DNA of 64,000 bases from Comamonadaceae bacterium PBBC1. Lineage in GTDB: Bacteria > Pseudomonadota > Gammaproteobacteria > Burkholderiales > Burkholderiaceae_C. Numbering within the stretch: position 1 is the first letter of the stretch; each line of letters begins with the position of its first letter. The translations under genes were made by a program, and so were the position numbers. The DNA lies in NCBI GenBank assembly GCA_002256145.1, contig NKIP01000005.1, positions 236,507-300,506 of the forward strand. The letters run 5' to 3'. The notes beneath the pieces are model-generated. The model worked only from the letters and a program-made list of their open reading frames with translations, was not told the DNA's origin and ran no database searches. Positions 17,906 through 26,328 of the stretch are shown here, in pieces.

Positions 17906-18575
17906 ATCGCCAGCAGGGCTAGCTCCTACAAAGAAGCGAACCCAGTCCCCTGTAGGAGCCAGCCCTGTTGGCGATAAACGGTCGCAAACCATGACGCTGG
18001 CCATCGCCAGCAGGGCTAGCTCCTACAAAGAAGCGAACCCAGTCCCCTGTAGGAGCCAGCCCTGCTGGCGATAAACGGTCACGAACCATGACGCTGGCCA
18101 TCGCCAGCAGGGCCAGCTCCTACAAAGAAGCGAACCCAGTCCCCTGTAGGAGCCAGCCCTGCTGGCGATAAACAGTCACGAACCATGACGCTGGCCATCG
18201 CCAGCAGGGCCAGCTCCTACAAAGAGGCGAACCCATTCCCCTGTAGGAGCCAGCCCTGCTGGCGATAAACGGTCGCAAACCATGACGCTGGCCATCGCCA
18301 GCAGGGCCAGATCCTAAAAAGAGGCGAACCCGGTCCCCTGTAGGAGCCAGCCCTGCTGGCGATAAACAGTCACGAACCATGACGCTGGCCATCGCCAGCA
18401 GGGCCAGCTCCTACAAAGAGGCGAACCCGGTCCCCTGTAGGAGCCAGCCCTGCTGGCGATAAACGGTCGCAAACCATGACGCTGGCCATCGCCAGCAGGG
18501 CCAGCTCCTAAAAAGAGGCGAACCCGGTCCCCTGTAGGAGCCAGCCCTGCTGGCGATAAACGGTCGCAAACCATG
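17906..18575. repeat. tandem REPIN array B (97-bp units)
   Basis: Forward REPs start at 17952, 18049, 18146, 18243, 18340, 18437 and 18534, exactly 97 bp apart, each preceded by an inverted REP. The stems are GCCAGC/GCTGGC; linkers contain CGAACCC(A/G)GTCCCC and ACGCTGGCC words that differ from array A. Two units have TCCTAA instead of TCCTAC in the inverted REP. The last unit ends at CAAACCATG, so an ATG of the repeat lies just before the WecA-like gene. Confidence 0.95.
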
Positions 18576-18605
18576 CCCTCACGCATGGTCAACAAAACCC
18601 AATTC

Positions 18606-19715
18606 ATGACCACCCCATTCACCATGAACATCGTCGCCACGGCGTTCTTGGCTTCATTGCTGGTTGCGGTTTTTTTGGTCTTGACCCAAAAAATCCATGG
18701 CCGTTACAGCAACGATGAAATTCACGGCATCCAAAAATCGCACCGCACCGCCACGCCCCGCATTGGTGGCGTGGCCATCGTGTTTGGTTTGATCGTTGCG
18801 TGGGCCGTGGCCGATCAACTGACACAAGCCATTCTTGGCCCATTGCTCTTGGCCGGGTTCCCTGCATTTGTATTCGGGTTGGCCGAAGACTTGACCAAAA
18901 AAATCGGTGTCATGCCCCGCTTGCTGGCCACTTTTGCGTCGGGCATTTTGGGCTGGTGGCTCACGGGCGTGTCACTCACCTCGGTAGACATCGTCTTTCT
19001 CAACCCCTTGCTCAGCATCACCTTTGTCTCTGTGCTGTTCACTGCTTTCGCCATTGGCGGTGTGGCCAACGGCATCAACATCATCGACGGCTACAACGGT
19101 CTGGCCAGTGGTTTTGTCACGCTGGCCCTCATGGGCATCGGCGCCATTGCCCTCGATTCGCAAGACATGGGCTTGACGGTGGCCTGCTTTGCACTGGCCG
19201 CGTCGTTCATGGGCTTTTGGTTGGTCAACTGGCCTTGGGGCAAATTGTTCTTGGGCGACGGGGGCAGTTACTTTGGCGGTTTTGCCTTGGCCTGGGCCTG
19301 CGTCATGCTCATCGAGCGACATACCGAAATCACCGCCTTTGCCCCATTACTGGTGTGCATTCACCCCGTGACCGAAGTGTTGTTCAGCATCTACCGCCGC
19401 AAACTGCGTCGAAGCCACATTGGACACCCCGACCGTCTGCACCTTCACAACCTCATCATGCGCCGCGTGGTGCGCAGTCGCCTGCACATCAGACCCAGTT
19501 TGAGCAACCCAGCGGCTGGACTGTTGTTGGCAGTGATGTCTTTGCCCGCCATTGTGGTGGCCTACGCCGTGCATGACAGCATCGTCTGGGGAGCCATCAT
19601 GAGCCTGGTCTTCATGTTGGGCTATGTGAGCCTGTATGCCCGTTTGGTGCGCTTTTACTGGTGCTCACCCTTGGCCTTTTTGCTGCTCAAACCCGTACGC
19701 CCCAACTATGCGTGA
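18606..19715 (+). CDS. WecA/MraY-family undecaprenyl-phosphate sugar-phosphate transferase
   Basis: About 369 residues with some ten membrane helices. Diagnostic motifs are GGVANGINIIDGYNGLA (active-site Asp/Asn), KLFLGDGGSYFGGF and HPDRLHLHNLI, as in WecA-type initiating transferases that load a sugar phosphate on undecaprenyl phosphate. It would start the repeat unit of the polymer. The start is uncertain: ATGs at 18573, 18585, 18606 and 18624 are all in frame. The first belongs to the REP array, so it is probably not the native start, and none has a strong Shine-Dalgarno. The sugar donor is unknown. Confidence 0.9.
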   Translation: MTTPFTMNIVATAFLASLLVAVFLVLTQKIHGRYSNDEIHGIQKSHRTATPRIGGVAIVFGLIVAWAVADQLTQAILGPLLLAGFPAFVFGLAEDLTKKIGVMPRLLATFASGILGWWLTGVSLTSVDIVFLNPLLSITFVSVLFTAFAIGGVANGINIIDGYNGLASGFVTLALMGIGAIALDSQDMGLTVACFALAASFMGFWLVNWPWGKLFLGDGGSYFGGFALAWACVMLIERHTEITAFAPLLVCIHPVTEVLFSIYRRKLRRSHIGHPDRLHLHNLIMRRVVRSRLHIRPSLSNPAAGLLLAVMSLPAIVVAYAVHDSIVWGAIMSLVFMLGYVSLYARLVRFYWCSPLAFLLLKPVRPNYA

Positions 19716-19781
19716 TGTCACGGGCATGAAGTCGAATTTACGTTTCCTTAAATCACTTTTCACCAAAGAAGGAGTTTTCTC

Positions 19782-20474
19782 ATGAAAGCCATCAACAAAA
19801 AGCTGGGCCTCTTGGCCATTTGCGCGGGTGCACTCACTTTGGTGGCGTGCGGCGGAGACAGTGCTACCGTGCCCTTGACGGTTCGCGGCGTGGTGGCCAC
19901 AGGTTTGGCCATTGAAGGCGGCAGCGTCGTTGTGGACTGTGTTTCGGGCACTGGCACCGCCCCCACATTGGCCAATGGCTCGTACAGCGTCACCATTCAA
20001 AACGGCCAAGGCCCTTGCCTGGTTACCGTGACCAAAGGTGCTGTGGTGCTGCGTTCCATGTCACTCCAAACCACTTCCGGCACAGCGGTCGCCAACGTCA
20101 CGCCTTTCAGCAATGCCATTGTCAACGCATTGGTCACAGCCAAAGGCGCAGGCACCGTGTCGGGTCTGATCAACAGCGCCACGGCACCTTCCAACAGTGA
20201 TTTGACCGCTGCCGTGTCTGCCGTGGTGGCCCAAATCAACGTGGCCTTGATTGCCCAGAGCCAGCCCCCCCTTGACCCCAACACCGACCTGCTGGGCAAG
20301 GCCGATTACGTGGCAGCAACCACCGCATCGCCTGGCATCGGTGATGCGGTTGACAAAGCGCTCGACTTCTTGGTCACAGGCACCACTTTGCCCCCCACTT
20401 TGGTCACAGCCATCAACCAAGCCACCGACACCGTGGTCGACCCCACCCCCACTGGCGGCACTGGCGGTTTCTAA
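19782..20474 (+). CDS. small secreted lipoprotein of unknown function
   Basis: A 230-residue protein with a strong Shine-Dalgarno (AAGGAG). The N-terminal signal peptide ends in a lipobox (LVACGG, Cys near residue 23). The rest is rich in Ala, Thr, Val and Ser without charged clusters, includes GVVATGLAIEGGSVVVDC (a segment like a short beta-sandwich domain) and a helical second half, and ends in a Pro/Gly-rich TPTGGTGGF tail. No family was recognised. Its position between the initiating transferase and YjbH suggests an envelope role in polymer export or surface attachment (inference only). Confidence 0.75.
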   Translation: MKAINKKLGLLAICAGALTLVACGGDSATVPLTVRGVVATGLAIEGGSVVVDCVSGTGTAPTLANGSYSVTIQNGQGPCLVTVTKGAVVLRSMSLQTTSGTAVANVTPFSNAIVNALVTAKGAGTVSGLINSATAPSNSDLTAAVSAVVAQINVALIAQSQPPLDPNTDLLGKADYVAATTASPGIGDAVDKALDFLVTGTTLPPTLVTAINQATDTVVDPTPTGGTGGF

Positions 20475-20522
20475 GCCGTCAATCACTGTCGCTCACTATG
20501 TCAATGTGGGTTCCACTTCTTT

Positions 20523-20547
20523 GTAGGTCGGTGGCTTCAGCCCCGAC
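20523..20547 (+). repeat. second-type palindromic repeat (GTAGGTCGG class)
   Basis: A single copy of the element found four times in tandem at 25071-25227: GTAGGTCGG, GGCT-TC-AGCC inner stem, CCGAC. It lies between the lipoprotein and YjbH genes and can form a hairpin. Confidence 0.75.
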
Positions 20548-20583
20548 AAAAAGCTAAGCAGAACCAACAACACCCACCACCTT

Positions 20584-22809
20584 ATGCGTCACCCCCTTAC
20601 CACCAACCCTCACCGCCTCACGCTGTGCCTCACCCTGTGCCTGCACAGCTTGGCGGTCTACAGCCAAACGGCGGGAAGTGAGTTGGCAGCCAACAGCGCC
20701 GCTTGGCGCATGTTGTCGCCATCGGGTTACACGGGCAGCATCAACACCCCCAATGCGCATGTGCAAAGTTGGGGAGTGGCCAACTTGGCGTGGACCAACA
20801 GCAACCCCGAAGACGCCCGCAGGTTTCAAAACGGACACTTTGGTAGTTTGAATGCGGGCATCGGCTTGCTGCCCGGTTTGGAAGTGGTAGGACGTTTGTC
20901 TTTTGAGGGTGACCTCAACTGCAATGGGTACCAACTTACATGTAAAAGTCGTCCCCGAGACCTATCGCTCAGCGCCAAATACCAGGTGCCCATCTCCTTG
21001 GGCCAACACACCCGCTTTGCAGTGGGCATGACCGACTTTGGCGGCGTAGCCACCAACTTCAGGCAAACCTATGGCGTGGCCACCACCCAGTGGCTCAACA
21101 CCGAACTGTCTTTGGGCTACAGCCACGCACAGTCAACCCGAGCTTTGTTGCATGGGGTTTTTGGCAGTGCACGCTTTGCCCTTAGCCCCCGTTTGCACCT
21201 GCTGGCCGAACACGACACCCAAGAACGCAGGGCAGGGGTGCAATACCAACACCCCGTGGGCGACCGCAGCAGCGTGCAAGCCGGTTACAGCCGCAAGTGG
21301 TCCAGCAACACCGGCCAAGAAGCCAACCAACTGCAACTGGCCTGGGTCTTGCACATGGACCGAAGCACGCCCAGACCTTTTACTCAATTTGTAAATCCTG
21401 CTTACACGGCAACTGCTGGGACAGCCACCCAGACCGCAGCCAGCACCACCAGCGCTGCAACCACCGCCCAAAGCAGCCCCGTCGCCCCAGCACGCATCAC
21501 CGCCCCCAAAGCCACCGCCCAAAGCATGGCCCAGGCCCTGCAAAACTTGGGTTACGCCAATGTAAAAGTTGATCACTGGCCAGCCAACGCTGTACACGCG
21601 GGCCTGTGGCAAATCAGCGCCGAGTCGCGCACCTACCGCCAAAGCCAAGTCGAAGCCATGGGCCGCGCCCTGGCCCCTTGGGTTTCTGGCGTGCGCCAAA
21701 ACACCGTGGCAGGCCAAGACCAAATCGCCTTGACCCTGACCTACCAACGTCAGCCAGTGTTGCACGCCCTGGCTCAAGCCAACTGCCTGGCCGCATGGTC
21801 ACAAGGCGCACCCGCTGCGGCCTCGGCCGCTTGCAACCCCACCGAGCCGCTCACTCTCAGCCGCACCCCCATTGCACAGGCTCAAACTCTGCAAGCCATG
21901 AAAGAGCAACAAGGCCCCTCACAAATAGCCCAAGCCTCGGCTGGCCCCTCGTGGGCGCCGCAGCTCACCCTCAGCCCCGCCGTGCGCAACACCCTGGGCA
22001 CCGAGTTCGGCTTGGTGGACTATTCTCTTGCCGCCCAAATGGGTGCCGAAGTCGCCATTGCCCCCGGTCTGTTTTGGCAAGGTGTGTACCTGGTCCCTAT
22101 CAGCAACAGCAACGACTTTGACAACGGCAAAGTCTTTGGTGACCGGCGCTTTGCCAAAAACCAGTGGCACAACAGCCAGCTGACCTATTGGACGCCGCTG
22201 CCCTGGGGCCTGAGCGCCCAAGCCAGCATTGGCCAAATCACCCCGGGCGTGACCGGTGCCCAGTGGGACGCCCTGTGGATGAACCCCGACGGTCGCCTGC
22301 GCTTGGGCATGAGCGGCGCACGCTACAGCCGCGACGCTTTCACCCGCGAACAACTGCCCTTGTACGCACAAGCCCGCTACTCCATCATTCCCGGCGCTTG
22401 GCACGCCGAAGCCACAGCAGGCCAGTTCATGAACGGCGACCGAGGCTTCAAACTCGCATCGGTGCACTGGGCAGGCGACACGCGTGTGGCACTGCAATAT
22501 CAAAAAACCGGCGACACCCGCCAGCCCAACATGCCCACCCGCAGCTTTGCCGGCATCAACATCAGCCTGCCCTTTGGTCCCAAAGCCGCCGTGCCCATCG
22601 GCCCCGTGTGGCTGCGTGCCCAAGACCAATGGAGCTGGGGCGTCCAAACCAAAGTGGGTGAAAGCAACAACAACCTGACCACCGGCTACGGCGAAATCGC
22701 CCGCCAACGTCAAGGCCTGTGGAGTGACGTGACCGACCACGACCGCAACGGTCAAGCCGACCTGCAAGCCCAATTGCCAAGGCTAAGAGCCATCCTGGCC
22801 ACGCCCTGA
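20584..22809 (+). CDS. yjbH: YjbH-like outer-membrane exopolysaccharide protein
   Basis: A 741-residue protein with an N-terminal signal-like segment (LTLCLTLCLHSLAVYSQ), then LSPSGYTGSINTPNAHV, a typical YjbH opening. The remainder is a series of alternating beta strands with many aromatic ends, compatible with a beta-barrel, interrupted near residues 275-400 by an Ala/Thr/Gln-rich linker and a periplasmic domain. YjbH family members are linked to exopolysaccharide secretion. The C-terminal half repeats barrel-like strands and ends after DHDRNGQADLQAQLPRLRAI. It is probably the outer-membrane partner of the export system in this locus. Confidence 0.85.
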   Translation: MRHPLTTNPHRLTLCLTLCLHSLAVYSQTAGSELAANSAAWRMLSPSGYTGSINTPNAHVQSWGVANLAWTNSNPEDARRFQNGHFGSLNAGIGLLPGLEVVGRLSFEGDLNCNGYQLTCKSRPRDLSLSAKYQVPISLGQHTRFAVGMTDFGGVATNFRQTYGVATTQWLNTELSLGYSHAQSTRALLHGVFGSARFALSPRLHLLAEHDTQERRAGVQYQHPVGDRSSVQAGYSRKWSSNTGQEANQLQLAWVLHMDRSTPRPFTQFVNPAYTATAGTATQTAASTTSAATTAQSSPVAPARITAPKATAQSMAQALQNLGYANVKVDHWPANAVHAGLWQISAESRTYRQSQVEAMGRALAPWVSGVRQNTVAGQDQIALTLTYQRQPVLHALAQANCLAAWSQGAPAAASAACNPTEPLTLSRTPIAQAQTLQAMKEQQGPSQIAQASAGPSWAPQLTLSPAVRNTLGTEFGLVDYSLAAQMGAEVAIAPGLFWQGVYLVPISNSNDFDNGKVFGDRRFAKNQWHNSQLTYWTPLPWGLSAQASIGQITPGVTGAQWDALWMNPDGRLRLGMSGARYSRDAFTREQLPLYAQARYSIIPGAWHAEATAGQFMNGDRGFKLASVHWAGDTRVALQYQKTGDTRQPNMPTRSFAGINISLPFGPKAAVPIGPVWLRAQDQWSWGVQTKVGESNNNLTTGYGEIARQRQGLWSDVTDHDRNGQADLQAQLPRLRAILATP

Positions 22810-22857
22810 GAAATAAATGACAGGACACCGGTGACCACGGACAATAACCCGGTCTTT

Positions 22858-22881
22858 GTAGGAGCCCACCCCGTGGGCGAT
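22858..22881 (+). repeat. REP with GCCCAC/GTGGGC stem
   Basis: GTAGGA head, GCCCAC-CCC-GTGGGC stem-loop and GAT tail: the same architecture as the other REPs but with both stem arms changed in a compensating way. A decayed inverted partner lies near 22905-22930. Confidence 0.8.
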
Positions 22882-22979
22882 AAACCGTCCCAAAAACAAC
22901 ACCCATCGCTACAGGGGTGAACTCCACCTAAAGCACACGTCACCAATAAACACCTCATTTATCTGCCAAAATTAATCCC

Positions 22980-23264
22980 ATGCGCCTCACCCTAGCCCAA
23001 ATCAACACCATCAAAAGCACCGCCTCCGCCGTGCTGGGTGAGGGTGCGCAGGTCACTTTGTTTGGTTCTCGGGTGCATGACGACAAAAAAGGCGGCGATG
23101 TGGACCTGTACGTGGAAACGCATCAACCCGAATTGATGAAAAAAATCCGTTGCAAAGTCAGCCTGCAAGACCAGTTAGACATGCCCGTTGACCTGATCGT
23201 CAAACCCTATGGCGACCGCAGCCCCATCGCCATGATCGCCAAACAAGAAGGCATTCTGTTGTGA
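22980..23264 (+). CDS. MNT-type minimal nucleotidyltransferase antitoxin
   Basis: A 94-residue nucleotidyltransferase-fold protein. The signature GSRVHDDKKGGDVD (Gly29-Ser30, then Asp40 and Asp42) is the GSX9DXD catalytic motif, and a third Asp may be that of MPVDLIV. Together with the HEPN gene that overlaps it by 4 bp, it forms a HEPN/MNT pair. In the studied type VII systems, MntA inactivates the HEPN toxin by adding AMP to a tyrosine of it. Here the antitoxin gene comes first. A partial second copy of its 5' end lies just downstream at 23727. Confidence 0.87.
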   Translation: MRLTLAQINTIKSTASAVLGEGAQVTLFGSRVHDDKKGGDVDLYVETHQPELMKKIRCKVSLQDQLDMPVDLIVKPYGDRSPIAMIAKQEGILL

Positions 23265-23722
23265 GCGAACACATTGCGCTCATCTGGAAAAAGCTCGATC
23301 ATTTGTTGCGAATGAGGCAATACCTCAACTATTCGACCGAACAAGTCACTGCACTGTTGCCCATCACTGATTGGCAATCACTGCAACCCGATCAGCACGA
23401 AACTCTGGCGGCTTTTCGGATTCGCTTCAGTGAATTTCAAGAGCACATGGGTAAAATCATGAAAGCTGTAGCCGTAGAAGAAGAAAAACCGGCAGAACCC
23501 TTTACAGCTGTGTTGCTGTACATGGAAAAATTGGGATGCATCCCATCGGTTGACCGATGGAAAGAGATTCGAGAACTGCGGAATGCCGTTAACCATGAAT
23601 ACGCGGATGACCCAGAGCTGTTGCATGAATTTTTCGAGCAAATGATCAAATCAGTTCCAGAACTCATGACCTGGCACGAACAGCTGATTGATTTTTGTAA
23701 ATCTACGTACCAAGAAAATTAA
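23261..23722 (+). CDS. HEPN-domain toxin with RX4HXY motif
   Basis: A 153-residue, mostly helical protein beginning with GTG inside the stop of the MNT gene (GTGA overlap). Its last third has RNAVNHEY, Arg107 to His112 and Tyr114, the RX4HXY motif of HepT-type ribonucleases; the Tyr is the residue modified by MntA in characterised pairs. It should be an RNA-cleaving toxin held inactive by its partner. It differs from classical HepT in its longer N-terminal part (residues 1-90), so the subfamily is uncertain. It lies within the polysaccharide locus, probably as a horizontally acquired module. Confidence 0.83.
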   Translation: MSEHIALIWKKLDHLLRMRQYLNYSTEQVTALLPITDWQSLQPDQHETLAAFRIRFSEFQEHMGKIMKAVAVEEEKPAEPFTAVLLYMEKLGCIPSVDRWKEIRELRNAVNHEYADDPELLHEFFEQMIKSVPELMTWHEQLIDFCKSTYQEN

Positions 23723-23726
23723 CCCC

Positions 23727-23831
23727 ATGCTCCCCACCCCAGCCCAAATCAACACCATCAAAAGCACAGCCACCGCCGTGCTGGGTGAGGGCACACAGGT
23801 CTGGCTTTGTGGGTCCAAATTAGACAATTAA
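23727..23831 (+). pseudogene. 5' fragment of a second MNT nucleotidyltransferase gene
   Basis: Thirty-four codons from an ATG at 23727 repeat the start of the MNT gene at 22980 with minor changes (AQINTIKSTATAVLGEG against AQINTIKSTASAVLGEG). They stop at TAA (23829-23831) just after the GS of the active-site motif. The break coincides with the GGGGTCAGATCCC-type palindrome at 23826-23854. It is too short to be active. Confidence 0.85.
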
Positions 23832-23879
23832 TCGGGATCTGACCCCAATTAATTTGTAGGAGCCCACCCCGTGGGCGAT
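23826..23879. repeat. GGGGTCAGATCCC element (inverted) next to a REP
   Basis: AATTAATCGGGATCTGACCCC with a trailing AATTAATT (23826-23854) is the reverse complement of elements at 59794, 61397, 61544 and 63766. Immediately after it comes a REP with a GCCCAC/GTGGGC stem (23856-23879). The rest of the gap to 24104 shows no gene. Confidence 0.8.
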
Positions 23880-24104
23880 TCAACCGTCACAAAAGCAGCA
23901 ACCTTTCGCCCACAGGGGTAGGTAGTTACAAAAAACATTCCCTTAAAAGTTATTCAAAACTTTTAAGCTCTCAATCAGTCAAACAAGCGCCACGGCCCCG
24001 CTCTGGCGCACCACCGCCAAGCCCAGCGCTTGGCAAGCCCCCCAAAAAGCAGACCGCCCAAGCCCCGCCAACCAGCGCGGCAAGCCTTGGCACGAATACG
24101 CCCC

Positions 24105-25067
24105 ATGACAGAACCCAAAATCTACGTCGCTGGCCACAAAGGCATGGTGGGCTCGGCCATTGTTCGGGCCTTGCAGGCGCAGGGGCACACCCGCTTCGTC
24201 ACCCGCAGCCACGCCGAGTTTGACCTGACCAATCAAGCCGCCGTGCGCGAGTTTTTCGAGAAAGAAAAGCCCGACCAGGTCTATCTGGCCGCTGCCAAAG
24301 TCGGTGGCATTCATGCCAACAACACCTACCCGGCCGACTTCATCTACCAAAACCTCATGGTTCAGGCCAACGTCATTGACGCGGCGTTTCAAAACGGCGT
24401 GCAAAAACTGCTGTTTTTAGGGTCCAGCTGCATCTACCCCCGCATGGCCGAGCAGCCCCTGCGCGAAGACGCCCTGTTGACCGGCCCCCTGGAGCCCACC
24501 AACGAGCCCTATGCCATTGCCAAAATTGCCGGTATCAAACTCTGCGAAAGCTACAACCGCCAATATGGCCAAAGCCACGGCGTGGACTACCGCAGCGTCA
24601 TGCCTACCAACCTGTATGGCCCGGGCGACAACTACCACCCCGAAAACAGCCACGTCATTCCCGCGCTGATTCGGCGTTTTCACGAAGCCAAAGTCAGCCA
24701 ATCCCCCAGCGTGGCCATTTGGGGCACCGGCACCCCCAAACGCGAATTTTTGTATGTGGACGACATGGCCGCTGCCAGCGTGCACGTCATGAACCTGCCC
24801 AAAGCGCTTTATGACCAGCACACCAGCCCCATGCAAAGCCACATCAACGTGGGCTATGGGGAGGACGTGACCATTGCCCAAGTGGCCCAAACCGTGGCCC
24901 AAACCGTGGGCTACAGCGGCCGCATTGAGTTTGACACCAGCAAACCCGACGGCACCCCCCGCAAGTGGATGGACAGCCGCCGCCTCAACAGCCTCGGCTG
25001 GCAAGCCCAAGTGCCCTTGCCACAAGGCCTGACCCAAGCCTACGCCGACTTTCTGAAGACCCCATAA
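24105..25067 (+). CDS. fcl: GDP-L-fucose synthase
   Basis: A 320-residue short-chain dehydrogenase/reductase. The NADP-binding loop [12 protein letters not shown] opens the protein, followed by [12 protein letters not shown], a GSSCIYP stretch with the catalytic Ser, and the Tyr-Lys pair in YAIAKIAG. It converts GDP-4-keto-6-deoxy-mannose, the product of Gmd, to GDP-L-fucose. The start is taken at 24105 because the preceding 25 residues of the frame are Arg/Pro-rich and outside the family. It is next to gmd, the preceding step, separated only by 44-bp repeats. Confidence 0.94.
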   Translation: MTEPKIYVAGHKGMVGSAIVRALQAQGHTRFVTRSHAEFDLTNQAAVREFFEKEKPDQVYLAAAKVGGIHANNTYPADFIYQNLMVQANVIDAAFQNGVQKLLFLGSSCIYPRMAEQPLREDALLTGPLEPTNEPYAIAKIAGIKLCESYNRQYGQSHGVDYRSVMPTNLYGPGDNYHPENSHVIPALIRRFHEAKVSQSPSVAIWGTGTPKREFLYVDDMAAASVHVMNLPKALYDQHTSPMQSHINVGYGEDVTIAQVAQTVAQTVGYSGRIEFDTSKPDGTPRKWMDSRRLNSLGWQAQVPLPQGLTQAYADFLKTP

Positions 25068-25070
25068 CCC

Positions 25071-25236
25071 GTAGGTCGGCGGCTTCAGCCCCGACATGAC
25101 TGACTCAACAACCCGTAGGTCGGCGGCTTCAGCCCCGACATGACTGACTCAAAAACCCGTAGGTCGGCGGCTTCAGCCCCGACATGACTGAATCAACAAC
25201 TCGTAGGTCGGCGGCTTCAGCCCCGACATGACTCCC
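25071..25236 (+). repeat. four tandem 44-bp GTAGGTCGG-class repeats
   Basis: Copies start at 25071, 25115, 25159 and 25203, each exactly 44 bp apart. Each has a palindrome (GTCGG...GGCT-TC-AGCC...CCGAC) followed by an ATGACTGACTCAA-like tail. The last unit runs into the start of gmd and supplies the in-frame ATG at 25228, which is therefore a repeat-derived and probably not native start. Confidence 0.9.
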
Positions 25237-25239
25237 TCA

Positions 25240-26328
25240 ATGACAAACCCCAAAGTCGCCCTCATCACCGGCATCACCGGCCAAGACGGCTCCTACCTCG
25301 CCGAATTCTTGTTAGAAAAGGGCTACATCGTCCACGGCATCAAACGCCGGGCCAGCAGCTTCAACACCCAGCGCGTGGACCACATCTACCAAGACCCCCA
25401 CGTCAGCAACGCCAACTTCAAACTGCACTACGGCGACCTGAGCGACACCAGCAACCTGGTGCGCATCATCCAAGAAACGCAGCCCGACGAAATCTACAAC
25501 CTGGCCGCCATGAGCCATGTGGCCGTCAGCTTTGAAAGCCCCGAATACACCGCCGATGTAGACGGCATTGGCACCCTGCGCATTCTGGAAGCCATTCGCA
25601 TCTTGGGGCTGGAAAAGAAAACACGCTTTTACCAAGCCAGTACCAGCGAACTGTATGGCTTGGTGCAAGAAACACCTCAAAAAGAAACCACGCCCTTTTA
25701 CCCCCGCAGCCCCTATGCGGTGGCCAAGCTCTATGCCTACTGGATCACGGTCAACTACCGCGAAGCCTATGGCATGTATGCCTGCAACGGCATCTTGTTC
25801 AACCACGAAAGCCCACGCCGGGGCGAAACCTTTGTGACCCGCAAAATCACCCGGGGCTTGGCCAACATCAGCCAAGGCCTGGAAGAGTGCCTGTACATGG
25901 GCAACATCGACGCCTTGCGCGACTGGGGCCACGCCAAAGACTATGTGCGAATGCAGTGGATGATGCTGCAACAAGACCAGCCCGAAGACTTTGTCATTGC
26001 CACCGGCGTGCAATACAGCGTGCGCCAGTTCATCAACTGGACAGCAGAAGCCCTGGGCATGTTACTGCGCTGGCAAGGCCAGGGTGTTGATGAAGTCGCC
26101 TATTGGAACGACCAAGCCATCATCCGCATCGACCCCCGCTACTTCCGCCCCACCGAAGTCGAAACCCTGCTGGGCGACCCCAGCAAAGCCAAACAAAAAC
26201 TCGGCTGGGTGCCCGAAATTTCGGTACAGCAAATGTGCCAAGAAATGATCCAAACCGATCTGATGGAGGCCAAGCGCCACGCGCTGCTTAAGGCCAATGG
26301 TTACTCTGTGAACGTGAGTGTCGAATGA
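25240..26328 (+). CDS. gmd: GDP-mannose 4,6-dehydratase
   Basis: A 362-residue extended SDR enzyme. It has [19 protein letters not shown] (nucleotide-binding loop), [14 protein letters not shown], the active-site STSELYG and [10 protein letters not shown] (Tyr and Lys), and [17 protein letters not shown], all diagnostic for Gmd. It converts GDP-D-mannose to GDP-4-dehydro-6-deoxy-D-mannose, which Fcl (gene just upstream) reduces. The ATG at 25240 begins the protein at [11 protein letters not shown]; the ATG at 25228 belongs to the repeat. It overlaps ugd by 4 bp. Confidence 0.96.
   Translation: MTNPKVALITGITGQDGSYLAEFLLEKGYIVHGIKRRASSFNTQRVDHIYQDPHVSNANFKLHYGDLSDTSNLVRIIQETQPDEIYNLAAMSHVAVSFESPEYTADVDGIGTLRILEAIRILGLEKKTRFYQASTSELYGLVQETPQKETTPFYPRSPYAVAKLYAYWITVNYREAYGMYACNGILFNHESPRRGETFVTRKITRGLANISQGLEECLYMGNIDALRDWGHAKDYVRMQWMMLQQDQPEDFVIATGVQYSVRQFINWTAEALGMLLRWQGQGVDEVAYWNDQAIIRIDPRYFRPTEVETLLGDPSKAKQKLGWVPEISVQQMCQEMIQTDLMEAKRHALLKANGYSVNVSVE

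Noticed and set aside
17906..18575. CRISPR-like array in the second repeat block
   Set aside because: The linkers are almost identical between units, so nothing acts as a variable spacer.
25228..25239. ATG at 25228 as the gmd start
   Set aside because: The ATG is part of the 44-bp repeat unit; the family begins at [11 protein letters not shown] (25240).
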